Assembly (NCBI GenBank): GCA_002794785.1
Contig: NBBA01000015.1
Location: 186,001-250,000 of the forward strand
From: Coniferiporia sulphurascens
Taxonomy: Eukaryota; Basidiomycota; Agaricomycetes; Hymenochaetales; Hymenochaetaceae
Reading direction: 5' to 3'
Length of the DNA stretch: 64,000 nucleotides
Both the position numbers and the translations under genes were made by a program. The notes below the pieces were generated by a model. That model was not told the origin of the DNA. It saw nothing but the letters and a program-made list of their open reading frames with translations, and did no database searches. Positions 60,911-64,000 of the stretch are shown in pieces (position 1 is the first letter of the stretch; each line of letters starts with the position of its first letter).

Positions 60911-62542
60911 CTACAGAAACACGGTGAGTAAGCCAAAAACTCCTCCGGCCACAATCACCATTGGGGGCGGGAGGCCGAACCAACGGTTTCCGCCAAAGGC
61001 TATCGCCCCAACAACGACCCAATACGGGTTTCCACCTAAGCTAGTTCCCTTCGCGCTGTCCGGCTTTAGGTAGCCTGCCTCCCAGAGTCGGTAGACTGCA
61101 GTCCAGACGAGACCGACCGCAGCGGCGTTCACGCCCCGAAGGAGGCTCATTACGGATGTGTACCGACGAAGCGAGTGCCACAGAGCGGACAAACCGGTGG
61201 CAAGCACCATCCCCGGCGAAAAGATGCCGATGAATCCGATGAGAGCCATGAAAAGTGGCGAGGACGACGAAGATGATGCTGCAAGTGCGGAGAGGAATAC
61301 AGCAACTTAACAGCAAAGTTAATTACAATGGCATAAACGAAGCAAGAGAGTACGTACAATTGAAGTTAGGGCCTGGAAAGGCCTGAATAAGGGCTAGTCC
61401 AATGAGAAAGTCCCTGGAAGATACCCATCCTTCATTCACGATATAATCATTCAATAGCGGGACTACGACGGGACCGCCTCCAAAGATGATCGTTCTGTAA
61501 AGAGCGTCAGCACGTCCTGCTCGTCGTGATCCCATCAAAGAACTGACCCAGCGAGAAACAAGTTCGAAAATAGCTTATACTCTACCTGGACATCGCTTTT
61601 GAGAGCTCGAACAATAAGGATAGCCAGGAATGACGCTCCGAAGATCATCACAAGGATCAGTCCAAGGCGATTAGAGCCATAGCGAGGATGTACGGAGTTT
61701 GACTCAGCGTCCTTTTTAGAGACCAGACGCGAAGAAAAGCGGCTAATACCGGAAAGCCTCTGTGTATTAATTGGAGAGGTCTCGGAGGCAGAACGACTGA
61801 GCAAAGGTGTTCGTTCATCGACATCGGGGTTATCAATAGGACAAAGCGGGCCTGGTCCGATGTTTTCCCTTTTGCTGGAAACAAACCTCCACGTATCCCA
61901 AGTGAGAGTCATGGAACCCCCCACGACCATCAGTACCGGAAAATACCACAGCGCGCTATAAAGCACGCCCGCACAGCCTGTGCTAAGTACAATAATTCTT
62001 GTCAAGTCGTCCGAGATAGCTTTCTCGCTTAGCTTGACCGCGGACACAGCGATGACGCCGACGGTAGCGGAGTTCAGACCCGAAAGTAGTGCATAGACAG
62101 GCGCTGGCAATGTCTCCGGCACCCGTGCGATGAAAATGGCAATTAAGTACATCCCTATAGTTCCCGGGAGGCACCAAAAAACAAACTGCAGAAGTGCGGG
62201 GAGGAAACCGGCATATGTCAAGCAGATGCAATATCCGAGTTTCGTTGACGCTGGACCTGGGAGGGCCTGACATAGGGCAAAAAGTTCCTGGTACTGTCAA
62301 GCCGTTCCAAGCAATTTCAGTAATGGCCGATAGTTACAGATAAGAAAGGTTATACAGCTTACCGTTTGCTCCTCTATCCATTCTTTTTTCTCGACAAAGC
62401 GACGATGGAAAATTTGGAAATGTACGGGGGGACCACCAAAGGACGTGAACCCAAGGTCCCAGGTCGCCAAAGCAACAACAGTCAATCTCCTCAACAATCC
62501 CAAAGGGCGTGAATGCGGCTCTATTGCGATGGCAGAGGTCAT
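60911..62542 (-). CDS. ChrA-type chromate ion transporter
   Basis: Membrane transporter of the CHR family, which exports chromate. The first ATG at 62542 gives MTSAIAIEPHSRPLGLLRRL; the frame is open a few codons further up, but without an ATG. The N-terminal repeat shows FTSFGGPPVHFQIFHRRFVE and, after an intron, ELFALCQALPGPASTK and FWCLPGTIGMYLIAIFIA. A polar loop follows with DERTPLLSRSASET. The C-terminal repeat shows IIFGGGPVVVPLLNDYIVN, GLALIQAFPGPNFN, GIFSPGMVLATGLSALWHSL and VVVGAIAFGGNRWFGLPPP, with the stop at 60911. Two homologous halves with FGGP and QAxPGP motifs are the hallmark of long-chain ChrA proteins. A physiological role other than chromate is possible. Confidence 0.9.
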
Positions 62543-62915
62543 TTCAGGAGCGAGCAACCGACGAGAGGGAGGGAGTCTTCACAGGCTGCTCTGCTGGCGA
62601 GAGGCAACTTGCGAAACTGCACGACTCCGCGCGGTACGCACCAGATGCTACATGACTTTCGACAACATTTTCCCGCGGAATCTTCAATCCCTTTCCCGTC
62701 CTATGAATCGCGCAGATAGATGCGTTGATGTTGATTTCATAATGAATGCAAATTTTCAAAAAGAAGTAATTGAGAAGCTAAAGCGGATCGGTTTCCCGAA
62801 GCTCATGGGACACAAAGACATTAGGAGATAGACAAGAGCGGATTTTAAGCTTTTCCAAGACGACGTTTCGTTGGACGGGAACAATCGTGTATTCAAACGA
62901 CAACGGGTTTAACCG
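62543..62915. other. Intergenic region
   Basis: Contains the promoter of the chromate transporter and the 3' flank of the methyltransferase. No gene was recognised. Confidence 0.5.
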
Positions 62916-64000
62916 CTACTTACAGCGTCTCTTGGCAGTCCAGAACTCTGTTTTGTATATCCATTTCATCATTGCTTCCTTATCCGCCGTATATTCGCAA
63001 GCAATTGTCTTTTGGCTCCTCGGATCAATTTCGAACCCGATCTTGTCGGCCAAAGAGACCACTTCTTCCAGACTAAGTTCAAGTGTGGCCTGAGCACCAC
63101 CTGTCCAGAGGAGTGGTCCGAGATTGATCCAAAGACCTCCGGGCCGCAATAGACGGTGTATTTGCTCGAAGGTGGAGATTACGTTCAACGAGGTATCGAT
63201 GAAGAACTGCGTGACGATGTAGTCGTATCTTTGCGGCGTCGCCAATTTAAGGAAATCGCATTCTAAAAGGTGGAAGGAAGTAGACAAGCGAGGAAGTGCG
63301 TCAGGAAATGAAACAGCACGAAAGAGTGCAGCATTGCTCCGCTGATGGGAGAACCAGTGTGCGAACGGGTGCAAGGTATGCTGGCAAATAGATGACGTTG
63401 CGTTCGGTGACAATAGAAAGTGAAAGGCGAAGTTCATGAATGGGGATAGCTCATTAGCAGATGTATCGAAACCTGCAAGATCAATGTCAAAATACAGCCA
63501 GGACACGAGTGATGTTGTTTTACCCAGCTCACTGATCTCCCAAGCCAGTCTTCCCAGACCACTCCCGGGTACTAGCACCTTGAAAGTACTTCGTCTGGAA
63601 GCATCAACTTCCGACAATACATCAAGGATGGGCCCGAAGATGACCGATCGCTCCTGTGCGCCCTCGCTGCTCCAATCTCTAACAAAATGCCTTAAGGACT
63701 CTCTGACCTTTCCAAGGTCATCACTGGTAGGGTGCAACAGATGTTCATCTTCAAGCTGTGTATCGTCGAGCGCCGTTTTGGCAACTTTGCCCGCCACGAC
63801 GGCGTTCGCCCTCGTCACTTCCGTGAGACGCTCGAGCTTTTTCGTATAACCCAACTCGTACCCAATACGCTTATGGGCCCTTCCCATTTTTCCATATATT
63901 TCTTGCATTCGCTTAATATCAAGCAAGGAAAGCTCTTCATAGAAGTAGTATGATGCTATAGCACGCTCTGTCTGACTTCGGGAAGCACCCGCTGGCGAAA
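62916..64000 (-). CDS. Carnosine N-methyltransferase-like protein (N2227 family), 5' end cut
   Basis: SAM-dependent methyltransferase of the N2227/CARNMT1 family, which in animals and yeast methylates a histidine-containing dipeptide or protein histidine. One long exon shows VRDWSSEGAQERSVIFGPIL, the SAM-binding motif KVLVPGSGLGRLAWEISELG, and FDTSANELSPFMNFAFHFLL. It continues with HPFAHWFSHQRSNAALFRAV, YDYIVTQFFIDTSLNVIST, LLRPGGLWINLGPLLW, SLEEVVSLADKIGFEI and the end FWTAKRRCK at 62916. The frame stays open through ERAIASYYFYEELSLL to the window edge. The N-terminus and start therefore lie beyond 64000. The family is clear; the substrate is inferred. Confidence 0.88.
   Translation of the reverse strand, partial: SPAGASRSQTERAIASYYFYEELSLLDIKRMQEIYGKMGRAHKRIGYELGYTKKLERLTEVTRANAVVAGKVAKTALDDTQLEDEHLLHPTSDDLGKVRESLRHFVRDWSSEGAQERSVIFGPILDVLSEVDASRRSTFKVLVPGSGLGRLAWEISELGKTTSLVSWLYFDIDLAGFDTSANELSPFMNFAFHFLLSPNATSSICQHTLHPFAHWFSHQRSNAALFRAVSFPDALPRLSTSFHLLECDFLKLATPQRYDYIVTQFFIDTSLNVISTFEQIHRLLRPGGLWINLGPLLWTGGAQATLELSLEEVVSLADKIGFEIDPRSQKTIACEYTADKEAMMKWIYKTEFWTAKRRCK

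Overview
The window is nuclear DNA from a filamentous basidiomycete, most likely an Agaricomycete. The evidence is dense genes cut by many short introns of about 50-60 bases (GT..AG), TKL-type kinases with HGDLK-like catalytic loops, a tandem family of DUF6533-type membrane proteins, and a CBM1-linked GDSL acetylesterase typical of plant-cell-wall degraders. No rRNA, tRNA, CRISPR array or prokaryotic operon was seen. Nearly every gene had to be read by joining exons by eye, so gene spans are firmer than individual splice sites.

Layout, left to right. 0.8-2.6 kb (+): an ARO8-like aminotransferase. 2.9-7.4 kb (+): one gene encoding three kinase domains in a row, the last catalytically degenerate. 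7.6-10.3 kb (-): a SulP sulfate permease with a STAS domain. 11.4-29.8 kb (+): an array of four intact DUF6533-like membrane-protein genes plus one relic. Between the first copy and the relic sits a gene for a membrane-anchored acidic protein of about 2,000 residues with five ordered internal repeats.

From 30.1 to 48.2 kb six genes lie on the minus strand: a CBM1-CE16 acetylesterase, the glucosidase II catalytic subunit (ER N-glycan trimming), two copies of a ToxD-like oxidoreductase in a segmental duplication of about 3 kb, a mitochondrial class III CoA-transferase, and a coiled-coil protein. The space between the duplicated oxidoreductases holds a probable A-tailed retroposon and a clear 261-bp TA-flanked MITE.

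From 49 kb on: a coiled-coil protein of unknown role (+), the Elongator subunit ELP1 (+), a beta-propeller lactonase (+), a DUF3759/CipC-like small protein (-), a ChrA chromate transporter (-), and a carnosine N-methyltransferase-like gene (-) cut by the right edge. Housekeeping genes (GANAB/ROT2-like, ELP1, ARO8-like) are interleaved with lineage-specific ones. There is no convincing biosynthetic cluster. The most unusual contents are the triple-kinase gene, the acidic repeat protein with its compact promoter, the DUF6533 array, and the mosaic identity between the two oxidoreductase copies.
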